From Leptolyngbyaceae cyanobacterium (GTDB lineage: Bacteria; Cyanobacteriota; Cyanobacteriia; Cyanobacteriales; Aerosakkonemataceae), in the NCBI GenBank assembly GCA_036703985.1, contig DATNQN010000077.1:1-51363 (forward strand): a DNA stretch of 51,363 nt, read 5' to 3'. Shown piece after piece: positions 1 to 10,500 of the stretch (position 1 is its first letter; each line of letters starts with the position of its first letter). Under the pieces are notes generated by a model. That model worked only from the letters and a program-made list of their open reading frames with translations, was not told where the DNA came from and did no database searches. The translations under genes and the position numbers were made by a program.

Positions 1-2450
1 TTGAAAATTCTCCCCATCCCCCCATCTCCCCATCCCCCCATCCCCTCTTCCCCTCTTCTCAATTCTTGACGCCAGTGGAAGCGACGGTGATGGCGTTGGG
101 TATTCACGTTGATACTGGTTCTCTAACTTTCGAGCATACTACACCGAGAGATGCTGCTGCGTTGGCTTGGTTGATGGCACAAGGTGCCAGCGTCTCGGTG
201 ATTGGAGAATATGTCGATCCGGGTTTATCTCGTCAATTGCAAGAATTGCTGACGGTGGCTTTGGATAATTTGCAGAGTAAAAGCGTGTGGGGTTATACCG
301 TATCTTGGAGCGCGATCGCAACTTCCGGTTTCGTCCCCGGGTTATCCAGTCTAGCTTCTCGTTTAGTGGAAATTACGGAGAGCGATGCTTTGTTATTAGC
401 AGCCAGTTATTCAGTCGGAGAAGGAGAAGAGGAGAGCGAGAAAGCAAAAGAAAATTCTCCCCATCTCCCCATCCCCCCCTCTACCAATCAAAAACTAACT
501 ATAATAGGGCGATCGCGCATTGAAGGAACCGATCTCAATCAATTATTTCAACCATTGGGTGGTGGGGGACATTCCCAAGCCGCATCTTTACTATTAAAAG
601 ATGTAGACTCCACCGCCATCTTAGAACAACTGATCGAACAACTCAAAAATCAAATTCCCCAACCACCCAAAGCACGAGAATTAATGTCATCTCCGGTGCG
701 AACGATTCGACCGGATACTACGATTGGGGAAGCTCAACGTATTTTATTGCGATACGGTCATTCGGGGTTATCTGTAGTTAATGCAGAAGACAAATTAGTG
801 GGGATTATTTCCCGACGAGATATTGATATTGCGCTGCATCACGGTTTCAGTCACGCGCCAGTCAAAGGTTACATGACCGTGAATCTCAAAACGATCGCGC
901 CGGATACGCCTTTACCGGATATCGAATCTTTGATGGTAACTTATGATATCGGGCGACTGCCAGTTTTAGAGAACGATCGATTAATCGGAATCGTTACCCG
1001 CACTGATGTTTTGCGAGAGTTGCATCAATTAAGTATCGGATCGGCAGACCGTCGCAGTAAAAATGGTTTGGGAAATTTGTCTTATTGTCCTTTACCACAA
1101 ACTATACAGGAAATTTTGCGATCGCGTCTCGCTCCTCCCTTATGGCAATTATTGCAAACCGCATCTCGCTATGCAGTACAAAGAGGCTGGCATTTATATT
1201 TAGTTGGGGGTGCGGTACGAGATTTGTTGCTAGCCAATTCCGTTGGTGTTTTGACGATCGAAGATATCGATTTAGTAGTAGATGGCTTTCATCGATCGGC
1301 TGATGTTGGCGCAGGAGTAGAATTAGCCAAAGCACTTCAGCAAATTCATCCAAATACTCGCTTAGAAGTTCACGGGTCTTTTCAAACCGCCGCCCTTTTA
1401 TGGCACAATGACCCCAATTTAGGTTCCCTCTGGGTAGATATTGCCACGGCTCGCACCGAATTCTATCCTTACCCAGCAGCGAATCCCGAAGTAGAAGCTA
1501 GTTCGATTCGCCAAGATTTGTATCGGCGGGACTTTACGATCAATGCTTTGGCAGTTAGATTAACAGAACCGGGTAACGGTCAGTTACTCGACTTTTTCGG
1601 CGGTTTGTTAGATTTAGAATCTCGTCAAATTCGAGTTTTACATCCCAATAGTTTTATTGAAGACCCTACCCGCATTTACCGAGCCGTGCGGTTTGCGGTG
1701 CGTTTGGGATTTCAAATCGAACCGCAAACAGAAGCATATATTCGTTATTGCGTAGCTAGTGGTATATATGAAGTATCCAGAGGGCAAAATAGTAAAACCC
1801 CTGCTTTGGAAACGCGCTTGAAAAGCGAGCTAAAGTATATTTTACAAGCTCCTTATTGGAAAACTGCCTTACAATTACTAGCAGATTTAGGCGCTTTGCG
1901 GTGCATCCATCCTACCTTAGAGTTAGATAATAAGTTGTGGTGGCAAGTGCGTTTAGTCGATCGCTGTTTACGAAAGTTCGATCCTCAAAAAAATCTAGAA
2001 CATTGGCAAATTAGATTGGAAGTTTTAATCGCTTACTTATCACCGGAATACCGAGGCAAAGTAGCGAGTAATCTTCAGTTACCTACCGATAGTATAGAGC
2101 GCTTACGAAACTTAGATCGAGCAGAATTTAAATTAATTGATGGTGCATCTCGATGGAAGAGTAAAAGTGAAATCGTGAGGTTTTTTAGACAATACCAATT
2201 GCCGACTTCGATCTTACTTGCTACTCATCTTTCCAGACAAATTAGGCGAATAATTTGGCAATATTTGACAAATTTAAGTCATGTCAAAGCGCCTTTAAAC
2301 GGAAATGACTTGAAAGAACTTGGATATAAACCAGGGAAACAGTATAGCCAAATGTTGGATGAACTTCTAGCGGCTACTCTCGATGGCTTAATTAATGATA
2401 AGGCTTCGGGAGAAGCTTTTTTAGCCGAACGTTATCCGCTAAATAAATAA
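1..2450 (+). CDS. DHH/DHHA1-CBS-CBS-poly(A) polymerase/tRNA nucleotidyltransferase fusion (5'-truncated)
   Basis: The fusion combines a DHH-family phosphoesterase, a CBS pair and a class II nucleotidyltransferase, the architecture of bacterial A-adding or CCA-adding enzymes that finish or repair tRNA 3' ends. The frame is open from base 3, so the start and most of the DHH domain lie outside the window. Counting from the TTG at 66, DHH remnant motif VEATVMALGIH is near residue 4, the DHHA1 motif GGGGHSQAAS near 165-174, and two CBS units at about 205-325. The nucleotidyltransferase head is at about 370-560, with LVGGAVRDLLL, the metal pair DIDLVVDG, RRDFTINAL and the IEDPTRIYRAVRF motif, followed by the RNA-binding helical part. 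Two proline-rich inserts encoded by CCCCATC repeats (bases 12-45 and 459-479) sit in linkers, both in frame. CC- versus A-adding specificity cannot be read from sequence alone. The fused form resembles the A-adding member of split CC/A systems known in Aquifex and Synechocystis. Confidence 0.9.
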   Translation, partial: ENSPHPPISPSPHPLFPSSQFLTPVEATVMALGIHVDTGSLTFEHTTPRDAAALAWLMAQGASVSVIGEYVDPGLSRQLQELLTVALDNLQSKSVWGYTVSWSAIATSGFVPGLSSLASRLVEITESDALLLAASYSVGEGEEESEKAKENSPHLPIPPSTNQKLTIIGRSRIEGTDLNQLFQPLGGGGHSQAASLLLKDVDSTAILEQLIEQLKNQIPQPPKARELMSSPVRTIRPDTTIGEAQRILLRYGHSGLSVVNAEDKLVGIISRRDIDIALHHGFSHAPVKGYMTVNLKTIAPDTPLPDIESLMVTYDIGRLPVLENDRLIGIVTRTDVLRELHQLSIGSADRRSKNGLGNLSYCPLPQTIQEILRSRLAPPLWQLLQTASRYAVQRGWHLYLVGGAVRDLLLANSVGVLTIEDIDLVVDGFHRSADVGAGVELAKALQQIHPNTRLEVHGSFQTAALLWHNDPNLGSLWVDIATARTEFYPYPAANPEVEASSIRQDLYRRDFTINALAVRLTEPGNGQLLDFFGGLLDLESRQIRVLHPNSFIEDPTRIYRAVRFAVRLGFQIEPQTEAYIRYCVASGIYEVSRGQNSKTPALETRLKSELKYILQAPYWKTALQLLADLGALRCIHPTLELDNKLWWQVRLVDRCLRKFDPQKNLEHWQIRLEVLIAYLSPEYRGKVASNLQLPTDSIERLRNLDRAEFKLIDGASRWKSKSEIVRFFRQYQLPTSILLATHLSRQIRRIIWQYLTNLSHVKAPLNGNDLKELGYKPGKQYSQMLDELLAATLDGLINDKASGEAFLAERYPLNK
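9..59. repeat. CCCCATC short tandem repeat at window left edge, in frame in the first gene
   Basis: Irregular 7-8 nt units (CCCCATC/CCCCATCC) grade into CCCTCTT units. The frame of the tRNA nucleotidyltransferase gene stays open and encodes a Pro/Ser/His-rich stretch. The 16 bases GAAAATTCTCCCCATC at 3-18 recur exactly at 450-465, in the same frame. The type resembles the short tandemly repeated repetitive (STRR1-like) heptamers known from filamentous cyanobacteria. Confidence 0.75.
450..480. repeat. Second in-frame CCCCATC repeat inside the tRNA nucleotidyltransferase fusion
   Basis: It starts with the same 16-mer GAAAATTCTCCCCATC found at bases 3-18, followed by more CCCCATC units. It encodes ENSPHLPIPPS in the linker between the DHH and DHHA1 parts and leaves the frame intact. 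Confidence 0.75.
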
Positions 2451-2661
2451 AGGAAGATTTACCAATTTTTAGGTTTATTTTGGGCAAAAAACTGGAAATA
2501 GCCCTGTTATTATCCTTAAATAAGTAATGATTGAGATAATTGTTTATCATCTATCTATCTCATCAAAAAGTTTGGGCTACTTACAACAAACAGTATAAAC
2601 ACCGTGGTAGATTTATTACTATATTTGTCATCATGTAAATGATCTTCTAATACTAACAATA

Positions 2662-4245
2662 ATGAGTCACGGAATTTTCCCAAAAATAAACTTAAAAACC
2701 CGAATGATTGGCGGCTTATTAATGATGGGTTTGCTAGTATTTACAGTAGCTTGGTTTGGTTGGAGTTCTACTTCTGAGTTAAGCCAGCACATTAACTTAA
2801 TTACTAAAGATACTTTACCTAGTATTATTGGATTATGGAAAATCAATCAAGGTCATACTCAAATTCATTTAGCGGAAAGAACGCTTCTCAATCCTAGAAC
2901 CAGCCAAGAATTACGAGATTTTGAATTAAATAAAATTCAGCAAGCTTGGGTGCAAATAGAAGAAGGCTTTCAAGAATACAATGCTAGTGCTAAAACTCCG
3001 GAAGAAAAGCAAATGTATGAAAAATTTATGCAAAATTGGAATAAATGGAAAAAAGACCATCAAAAATTTTTAAATCTTTATGATGAATTTGAAAAATTAG
3101 GTATTCTCAAACCCGGACTAGTACAAGTTGAGTTATTAAAACAAGGAAAAGAAAATTCTCCAGAAATGGCTGCTGCCAAAGCAGCTAGTGCAGTTTTCGA
3201 TCGGGTGAACTGGCAAGCAGAAAATCAAAAAGACCCATCATTTTTGAAAGCGCAAAAATCGTTATCAGAAATTTTGAATATTAACGAAAATAGAGGGTCT
3301 TTATTGCAGAAAGATGCTGAAAAAGATGCTTCGGCTAGTCAGATATTGGTTGTCCTGGGAATGATGTTCGGGCCGATCGCAGCAATTGTTTTAGGGATAT
3401 TATTGAGTAATTATTTGATGGGGCCGATCGAAAAAGCAATTTACGCGATCGCGAGTTTTTCAGCACAAGTTGCTAGCACAGTAGAAGAACAGGAAAGAAT
3501 TACTATTAAACAAGCTGCTGCTGTCCAAGAAATTACTACTACGATCGATGAATTAAGTACTTCCTCTCAACAGGCTACGAAAACAGCCGAAGAAGCGGAT
3601 ATGGCAGCCAAGCAAGCGCTGGCGGTAGTAAGAGAGGGAACTGAAACGGTGGAACAAACTTTCGAGGGGATGGCTATATTGGAAGAGAAAGTAAGTGCGA
3701 TCGCGCGATCGATTACTTCCTTTCAGCAACAAGCCAGTCTAATTAGTAACATTTCCAGTACGGTTACCGAATTAGCCAACCAAACCAATTTGCTAGCTTT
3801 AAATGCCACGGTTGAAGCTGTACGCGCGGGAGAACAAGGTAAAGGTTTTGCCGTCGTAGCCACGGAAATTCGCCGACTTGCCGATGAAAGCAAAAGGTCT
3901 GCTGCCAAAATTAATACTTCGATCGGTGATATTAAGACAGCTATTAACTTAACCGTCAAGGCTACTAATGAGGGAACCACCACCGTTAATGAAGGAGTAA
4001 AAATTGCTCAAAAGACGACTGAAGCATTTACAAATGTGGCAGAATCAATTAATCAATTAGTTTTAAATAACCGACAAATTGCCCTTAGTTCTTATCAGCA
4101 AACAATGGCGATCGATCAATTAGTGCAAGCGATGAATGCTATTAATACCAGCGCTAGAGAAACTACGACTGGTATCATGCAAACAAAAGCAGGTACTCAG
4201 AAACTAAATGAAGCTGCTAGAAGTCTTAAAGCATTGGGTGCATAA
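2662..4245 (+). CDS. Methyl-accepting chemotaxis protein
   Basis: A membrane chemoreceptor of 527 residues that would signal to a CheA/CheW array; in cyanobacteria such receptors often control type IV pilus motility or phototaxis. TM1 is at about 15-34 and TM2 at about 226-251, enclosing a ~190-residue helical sensor region of the four-helix-bundle kind. A short HAMP-like GPIEKAI stretch follows TM2, and a full HAMP domain is not obvious. The cytoplasmic coiled-coil signalling domain fills the C-terminal half, with the hairpin tip near residues 372-396 ([20 protein letters not shown]). No CheB/CheR-binding tail pentapeptide is seen. The ATG at 2662 gives a normal N-terminus (short basic segment, then TM1). 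A cyclase gene follows 37 bases downstream on the same strand, so cotranscription is likely. No other che genes are in the window. Confidence 0.9.
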   Translation: MSHGIFPKINLKTRMIGGLLMMGLLVFTVAWFGWSSTSELSQHINLITKDTLPSIIGLWKINQGHTQIHLAERTLLNPRTSQELRDFELNKIQQAWVQIEEGFQEYNASAKTPEEKQMYEKFMQNWNKWKKDHQKFLNLYDEFEKLGILKPGLVQVELLKQGKENSPEMAAAKAASAVFDRVNWQAENQKDPSFLKAQKSLSEILNINENRGSLLQKDAEKDASASQILVVLGMMFGPIAAIVLGILLSNYLMGPIEKAIYAIASFSAQVASTVEEQERITIKQAAAVQEITTTIDELSTSSQQATKTAEEADMAAKQALAVVREGTETVEQTFEGMAILEEKVSAIARSITSFQQQASLISNISSTVTELANQTNLLALNATVEAVRAGEQGKGFAVVATEIRRLADESKRSAAKINTSIGDIKTAINLTVKATNEGTTTVNEGVKIAQKTTEAFTNVAESINQLVLNNRQIALSSYQQTMAIDQLVQAMNAINTSARETTTGIMQTKAGTQKLNEAARSLKALGA

Positions 4246-4282
4246 GCGAAGCGATCTCTCCTCTAATTTACTTAAATTTATC

Positions 4283-6220
4283 ATGTGGAAAAAATTAAAT
4301 AGGTTTTTTAAAGAGAATCATAGTTTGTTGATTACAGCCCCCAGTGTAGCAGCAGTACTAATTATTTTCCGCTTGAGCGGATTTTTACAGCTTTTAGAAT
4401 GGGCTGCACTCGATCAATTTTTTCGCTTGCGTCCTTCAGAAATCAAAGATTCTCGAATTATAATTGTGGGAATTTCCGAAACAGATATCCGCAAAATCGG
4501 TCAATGGCCCATTCCTGATGGTATACTTGCCGAATCTATTGAAAAAATTAAACAACAACAGCCAAGAGTTATTGGTTTAGACCTTTATCGAGATTTACCC
4601 GTCCAACCAGGACATGAAAAACTAGTAAATTTATTCAAAACCACGCCTAATTTAATTGGCATTAAAAAAGTAATTGACAGTAGCAGTAGTTTTGCCGTGA
4701 ATCCTCCGCCTGCTTTGCAAGAAAAAGACCAAATTGGGGCTAATGACTTGATATTAGATTCAGATGGAAAAGTCCGCCGAGGCTTGTTGTTCATGGAGGA
4801 TAAAGCAGGAAATTTAGTTACCCATTTTTCATTAAAGGTTGCTTTTAAATATCTTCAAAATGAAGGAATTATTCCTAAAAGCGCTGTTAGCAATCCTGAT
4901 TTTTTGCAATTGAAAAATCAAGTATTTCCTCGTTTTCAATCTAATGATGGCGGATATGTGAGAACTGCCAATGGAGGTTATCAAGTATTAGTTAATTTTA
5001 GGGGCGCACAAAATACCTTCACAATTGTACCGCTAACCGATTTATTAGAAAATCGAATTTCTCCCGATTTAATGAAAGACCGCATAGTTTTAATTGGCTC
5101 GATTGCGGCTAGTTTACAAGATTATTACAGTACGCCTTATGACAGTGGCTTAAATAGTTCTCCCCAACGGACTTCCGGAGTAGAAATTCATGCTAACATG
5201 ACCAGCCAAATTATCAGTGCAGCACTGGAAGAGCGCCCTTTAATTAAGGGTTGGTCTGAGCCAGTAGAGTGGTTGTGGATTTTCACTTGGTCAGTAATCG
5301 GAGTTGCTTTAGGCTGGTTGGGTCGCTCTCTACCTACGAAATATCGTTTTTATTCCGAGTATTGGGCGTTAATTACGATTGTAATTTCAGGAGTTAGTTT
5401 AATTGGGAGTTCTTATTTAGCTTTTTTAGCGGGTTGGTGGATTCCCGTGGTTCCTTCGTTATTAGCTTTGTTGGGTTCTGCTTTCGCTATCACTAGTTAT
5501 ATTGCTAATTTAGAACGGAAAGAACGGCAAACTTTAATGCAGTTATTCGAGAGGAGAGTAACTCCCAAATTAGCGGCTTCTCTTTGGGAAGAAAGAGATA
5601 AATTATTAGAAGACGGACAAGTACAGGGGCAAGAATTGATTGCCACTGTCTTATTTACAGATTTAAAAGGTTTTAGCACCATCGCGGAAAATATGACACC
5701 TAAAATGCTGATGGGTTGGCTGAATAATTATATGCAAACAATGGCTCAAATTGTGTTAGATAACGATGGAATAATTGATAAATTTATAGGCGATGCAGTA
5801 ATGGCAGTATTTGGGGTGCCGATTCCTTCTATTACTAATGAAGAAATTGCCTTAGATGTACAAAAGGCAGTTAATTGTGCGGTAGAAATGGGAAAAGCAT
5901 TAAAGTTTCTCAATCAAGAATGGCAAAATAAAGGTTTACCAAGTGTTTCTATGCGAGTGGGAATTGCTACGGGCGCGGTAGTTGCTGGTAGTTTGGGCAG
6001 TGCTTTACGGCAAGATTACACTATAATTGGCGATACCGTAAATATTGCTTCGCGGCTGGAAAGTTATGATAAATCTATAGATGGGGGTATTTGTAGAATT
6101 TTGATCTCCGAAGAAACCTACGAGTACTGTCAGGATAAGTTTGTAACAAAAGTAGTCGGTACTGTGGTGTTGAAAGGGCGATCGCAACCAGTAAAGGTTT
6201 ACCAGGTATTAGTTGAGTGA
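4283..6220 (+). CDS. CHASE2 domain-containing class III adenylate cyclase
   Basis: A membrane sensor cyclase of 645 residues. An N-terminal TM is at about 13-32, an extracytoplasmic CHASE2 sensor at about 33-325, three TMs at about 329-407, and the class III cyclase catalytic domain at about 455-640. Metal-binding Asp460 (LFTDLKGFS) and Asp504 (DKFIGDAVMAVFG), Lys500, Asp578 (QDYTIIGD) and the transition-state pair Asn587/Arg591 (VNIASRLE) are all present. The Lys/Asp substrate pair points to ATP, so cAMP is the likely product. The ATG at 4283 is preferred because the in-frame ATG at 4208 would overlap the chemoreceptor gene by 38 bases and add a peptide not typical of the family. The CHASE2 ligand is unknown. 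Position just upstream of the surface-protein cassettes suggests a sensory link, which is inference. Confidence 0.9.
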   Translation: MWKKLNRFFKENHSLLITAPSVAAVLIIFRLSGFLQLLEWAALDQFFRLRPSEIKDSRIIIVGISETDIRKIGQWPIPDGILAESIEKIKQQQPRVIGLDLYRDLPVQPGHEKLVNLFKTTPNLIGIKKVIDSSSSFAVNPPPALQEKDQIGANDLILDSDGKVRRGLLFMEDKAGNLVTHFSLKVAFKYLQNEGIIPKSAVSNPDFLQLKNQVFPRFQSNDGGYVRTANGGYQVLVNFRGAQNTFTIVPLTDLLENRISPDLMKDRIVLIGSIAASLQDYYSTPYDSGLNSSPQRTSGVEIHANMTSQIISAALEERPLIKGWSEPVEWLWIFTWSVIGVALGWLGRSLPTKYRFYSEYWALITIVISGVSLIGSSYLAFLAGWWIPVVPSLLALLGSAFAITSYIANLERKERQTLMQLFERRVTPKLAASLWEERDKLLEDGQVQGQELIATVLFTDLKGFSTIAENMTPKMLMGWLNNYMQTMAQIVLDNDGIIDKFIGDAVMAVFGVPIPSITNEEIALDVQKAVNCAVEMGKALKFLNQEWQNKGLPSVSMRVGIATGAVVAGSLGSALRQDYTIIGDTVNIASRLESYDKSIDGGICRILISEETYEYCQDKFVTKVVGTVVLKGRSQPVKVYQVLVE

Positions 6221-6346
6221 ATGAGTGAGTCCTTAGTTTAAATAACTTTACTTTTTCTGGTAAAAAGATATACCAACCTCTTTCTATCTATCGGAATCTA
6301 ATGCTTAGATAGAAATAATCATAATTTAGTTAAAACTAAGCCAAGT

Positions 6347-7216
6347 ATGAAGTATCTTAGTTTCTCTTCCTGTTTAGTGATTATTTCTGCATTAATTTTA
6401 GAGTCATCTTACAGCGCTGTTTTTTCCGCCGGAAGTATGGCAGAAAATCTCGCTCAAACCAGAAAATCGACTGGCTTAGAAGCTGTATTACCGGATGCTG
6501 ACAAATTTGAGGTAGCCCAATACGTACCGCCCAAAGGAATCGGCGCACCCCCCATTACAGTAGGAGGTTCTACGCGAACAGGTGCTATACGAACAGGCGC
6601 TACACGGACACCCGCAGATAAATGCGATGGAGAAACTCAAAATTCATATCCATTTTTAACTGGATTAATTCCCAATCTCGATCCGAATGATACTAATGAT
6701 AATTGGGGTTTAACAATAGAAGAAAAGCCACAATTTTTTGTATACTTACCGCCAGCTGAAGCACGAAATGCGGAATTCGTGGTAAGAGATGAAGATGGTA
6801 ATGACGTTTATCGAACAAAGTTATCAATTGCTGGTAAATCTGGCATCATCGGACTCAAGCTACCTGAAAATAGTGCTTCTCTAAAAACCGAACGAAATTA
6901 TAGTTGGTATTTTACGGTTTTTTGTAATGAAAAAAATCGAAGACGGAATATAGTTGTAGCTGGAGGAATTAGGCGCGTTGAATTGGCGGGAAATTTAGCA
7001 AATGAATTGCAACGGGCGGCAGAGCGCGATCGCTATCAGGTATATGCTAAAAATGGTATTTGGTACGATGCCGTAACCGCTTTAGCCGAACTCCGGCAAG
7101 AAAACCCTGACGATACGGCTTTAGCAGAACAGTGGAAAAAACTTTTAGAATCAGCAGGGTTACAGGAAATCGAAGATTCTCCCATTAATTCAACTGCTTT
7201 AGAAACTTCTCCCTAA
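6347..7216 (+). CDS. DUF928 family exported protein, copy 1
   Basis: A 289-residue protein of the cyanobacterial DUF928 family, function unknown. It has an N-terminal signal peptide (hydrophobic stretch about 7-24) and the family motif YVPPKGIGAPPITVGG near residue 64. A short unit repeats three times just after it (STRTGA, IRTGA, TRTP). The body is beta-rich with two cysteines (DKCDGE and FCNEKNRR) that the second copy also has. A helical C-terminus (RDRYQVYAKNGIWYDAVTAL, then ELRQENPDD, EQWKKLLESAGL) resembles a TPR-like hairpin. It is the first gene of cassette 1, 126 bases after the cyclase gene and 299 bases before the FHA gene. A periplasmic or outer-surface partner of the FHA protein is inferred only from synteny repeated at 13589. 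Confidence 0.85.
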   Translation: MKYLSFSSCLVIISALILESSYSAVFSAGSMAENLAQTRKSTGLEAVLPDADKFEVAQYVPPKGIGAPPITVGGSTRTGAIRTGATRTPADKCDGETQNSYPFLTGLIPNLDPNDTNDNWGLTIEEKPQFFVYLPPAEARNAEFVVRDEDGNDVYRTKLSIAGKSGIIGLKLPENSASLKTERNYSWYFTVFCNEKNRRRNIVVAGGIRRVELAGNLANELQRAAERDRYQVYAKNGIWYDAVTALAELRQENPDDTALAEQWKKLLESAGLQEIEDSPINSTALETSP

Positions 7217-7260
7217 TATCGAATACATAAATGTTTTCTACAGATTTTAGGAAAGAGCAA

Positions 7261-7386
7261 ATAGAGATGTTGCATACTTGTAAAGACATTTTATGCAACT
7301 TTAAGAGAAATTAATGGCTGTAGCGGCGGGTTTAGCCGATATCTTGGTCTTGCCACCATCAAATCTTTAACAAAACCCGCCCCTAC
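7261..7386. repeat. Intergenic inverted repeats of cyanobacterial interspersed type (7217-7515 gap)
   Basis: The 299-base gap between DUF928 copy 1 and FHA copy 1 holds two imperfect palindromes. GTTGCAT (7269-7275) pairs with ATGCAAC (7293-7299), with flanks like those of the common GTAGAGACGTTGCATGCAAC family. A 14-base arm at 7320-7333 (GTAGCGGCGGGTTT) pairs with 7373-7386 (AAACCCGCCCCTAC) with one mismatch. These look like decayed non-autonomous interspersed repeats. No gene is seen in the gap. Confidence 0.55.
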
Positions 7387-7515
7387 CCATCTGATTGGGT
7401 GGACGTGTAAGTCCAGGAATCTTGCTTTTTTATGATTTTATATAAAGTTTTTAGGAATTTTTTTAAATTAGTAAAAACTTTTATTGTTTAAATTGGCTTA
7501 GGAAAATTTACCGGG

Positions 7516-10500
7516 ATGTACTATCTGGCACAAACTACTAAAATCAACAGCTTTTGGCTCAAATTTATTCTAAGTTTTATTGGCATTATTCAAGAACCAA
7601 AGATAAAGACTGGTATCGTCAGCCAAAATGGTAAGAAAGAAAAAATGCAGATTTTGTTATCGGCAAGCTTTTTACTGCTAGCTTTTGGCTATTTACTTCC
7701 GGAAGCTGAGGCACAAATCGTCCCCGATGCTACTTTGCCAGCGAATTCCATTGTCACACCCCAAGGAAACAGTAATCTAATTGAGGGCGGCAGCCAAGCA
7801 GGGGGTAATTTATTTCACAGTTTTAGAGAATTTTCCATTCCTACTGGCACAGAAGCATTTTTTAACAACGGGTTGGATATTCAAAATATTTTCAGCCGAG
7901 TAACAGGTAGCAATATATCTAATATAGATGGTTTGATTAGAGCCAATGGCACGGCCAACTTATTTTTAATTAATTCCAATGGAATTATTTTTGGTTCTAA
8001 TGCAAGATTAAATATCGGCGGTTCATTTTTAGCAACGACCGCAAGCAGTGTAAAGTTTACTGATGGAGTAGAGTTCAGCACGGTAGCTCATCCACCCACA
8101 TCATTACTCACAATAAACTTACCCGTCGGTTTGCAATATAGAGAAAATCCCGGTAGCATCATCAATCAATCCACTGCCAAAGATAATCAAGGACAAATCA
8201 TCGGTTTAGGAGTACAAACAGGTAAAAGTATAGCACTTGTTGGAGGTGACATCTCTTTTGCTAGCGGTAGATTAACTGCCACTGAAGGCAGAATAGAAAT
8301 TGGCGGAATAGCCAATTCTGGTACGATTGGATTAAAGCTTGATGAAAATAACCTCAGTTTGAATTTTCCCGCTGAAATTACTAGAGGAAATGTCACCTTG
8401 ACTGATGATGCTTCAGTGAATGTTAGGGGAAGAAACGGTGGTGATATTGTTATCAATACTAATAATTTTACAGCTATTAATGGCGGGCGTTTAATGGCTG
8501 TAACCGAAGGCGCAGGTAACGGTGGTGATATTGTTGTAAATGCCAACAATAATTTTACGATTTCTGGTGTCGGAGCAAGTGGAATTGAAAGCGGTATTTT
8601 CAATCAAACCTTTGAAGATAATACTGGTAACTCTGGCAATATTTTGATTAACACTAGATTTTTTCAATCTTCAGGAGGGGCTGGTATTATTTCTAGTTCA
8701 AAAGGAGCGGGTAATGCGGGAGATATTACAATTAACGCTAATCAGATAACAGTTTTAGGATTAAAACCACGCCGTTTTGAGTTGCCATTAGCTAACGGAA
8801 TCTTATCTTTAGTTGAAGGAAGTGGCAGTAGCGGTAATGTTTTGATTAACTCTGAATCTTTAAGAATATTTGATGGTGCGGGAGTAGGTTCTGCCACTAC
8901 TGAAAAATCAGCTGGCTCCGCTGGCCAATTAACTATTTTTGCATCAGAAAGTGTAGAACTTACCGGAGGCGTAGTTCTGACAACAGATAGGTTATTAAAT
9001 TTTTTGCCAAGCTTTTTAGCAACTAATTCTTTAGGTAGTGGCAGTGCTGGTAACTTAACGATTACTACCAAAAATTTAACTATTCAAGATGGAGCTAGGA
9101 TAATTGCTGGTGCAGGTAGTAGGGGAAATGGAGGAAATATTACTATTAATGCGTCTGATTCAATTGAAATAAAAGGTATTGCTCAAGAAGGATTAGTTGG
9201 CGGTCGTTTGCTTTCCATAGCTGATGGCGCAGGCAATTCTGGTGATATAACGATTAATACTAACAGGCTAATCGTGAAAGATAATGCAGCAATTAGAGCT
9301 TCTAGTACTACGAAAGGCAGTGGAAATGCTGGAAAAATTACGATTGGTGCTGCTGATTTTGAAGTAATTAATAGTATTTTATCTACTGGTGTTGGCTTTG
9401 ATAAAAGTACAGCTAGTGGTGGAGATATTATGATTGAATCTGAAAATTTAATTTTAGGAGAAGGAGCGCGAATCAGCGCTACTACTTTAGGGCTTGGAAA
9501 TGGCGGAAATATCAACATTAATACTGATAGATTGGCAGTTAAAGATGGAGCGGAAATCTCAGCAGCTACTATTAGTAGTGGAAATGCTGGTAATATAACA
9601 GTTCGCGCTAGGGAAATCGAACTAACGGGAACTACAACTGATGGCAAATCTCCTAGTGGATTAACAGCTAAAGTTTGGGAAGAAGGTACGGGTAACGGTG
9701 GATTTATTATCATTGACAGCGTGCGATTAACGATTGGGGATGGGGCTCAAATCAATGTCAGCAGTGAAGGTATGGGAAGTCCAGGCAATTTAAACGTGAA
9801 GGTAAGCGATTTACTTTTATATAATCGAGGCTCTTTAAATGCTGCATCCGAAACAGGAAGTGGTGGAAATATTGAAATAGAAAGCAGCAATATTCAATTG
9901 CGGGGTGGTAGTGAAATTTCTGCTGCTTCAGTGCTTGGTACTGCGGAAGGTAATATCGGAATTAATAGTCAAACTTTAGTGTTAATGGAAGGTAGCCAAA
10001 TCCGAACGGCGGCGGAAGTTCCCAATGGTGGTAGTAATATCAGAATTATGGCTCCAAGTAATTCAGGCGTAGCTGTATTCCAGTCTGTTGATAGCGTGAT
10101 TAGTGCTAGCGGTAATTTGCAGGTGGAAGGAGATATCCAATTGCAAACTTCTCCGATTCTGCAAGCGGAAGTAGTTGATACTACTAGGTTAGTTGCTACT
10201 AATTGTCAGGGTAGTAATTCAGAACAAAGTCAATTTATTATTACTGGTAGAGGTGGTTTACCGCTAAGTCCCTATGAAGTGCTTGACGAAGATGCTACTT
10301 GGACGGATTTGCGGCTAACTAGAGTTCCCATACAAACATCGAAAGCTGATATCAGTACATCTAGGGTATCTGCTACTTTACCCGATACCGAAATTGTGGA
10401 AGCACAGGGATGGATGATTAATTCTCAAGGGGAAGTAATATTAACAGCAGAAGTACCAAACTTTACACCTGTTCGTTCTGGATTAATAACAACGCAATGC

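Noticed and set aside
450-480. CCCCATC repeats as a CRISPR array
   Set aside because: The units are 7-8 bases with no unique spacers, lie in coding frames, and no cas genes are near.
4208-4282. Longer start for the CHASE2 cyclase
   Set aside because: It would overlap the chemoreceptor gene by 38 bases, and the extra peptide is not membrane- or family-like. ATG 4283 is better.
7269-7299. Possible tRNA or attachment site in intergenic palindromes
   Set aside because: There is no acceptor/T-arm consensus (GGTTCGANTCC), no cloverleaf fold and no integrase. The sequences fit decayed interspersed repeats.
8187-9713. Long proline- and isoleucine-rich open frames on the - strand opposite FHA copy 1 (also 18116-18511 opposite copy 2)
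   Set aside because: They mirror the repetitive Gly/Asn/Ile codons of the beta-helix genes, lack start context, and show no domain. They are antisense shadows.
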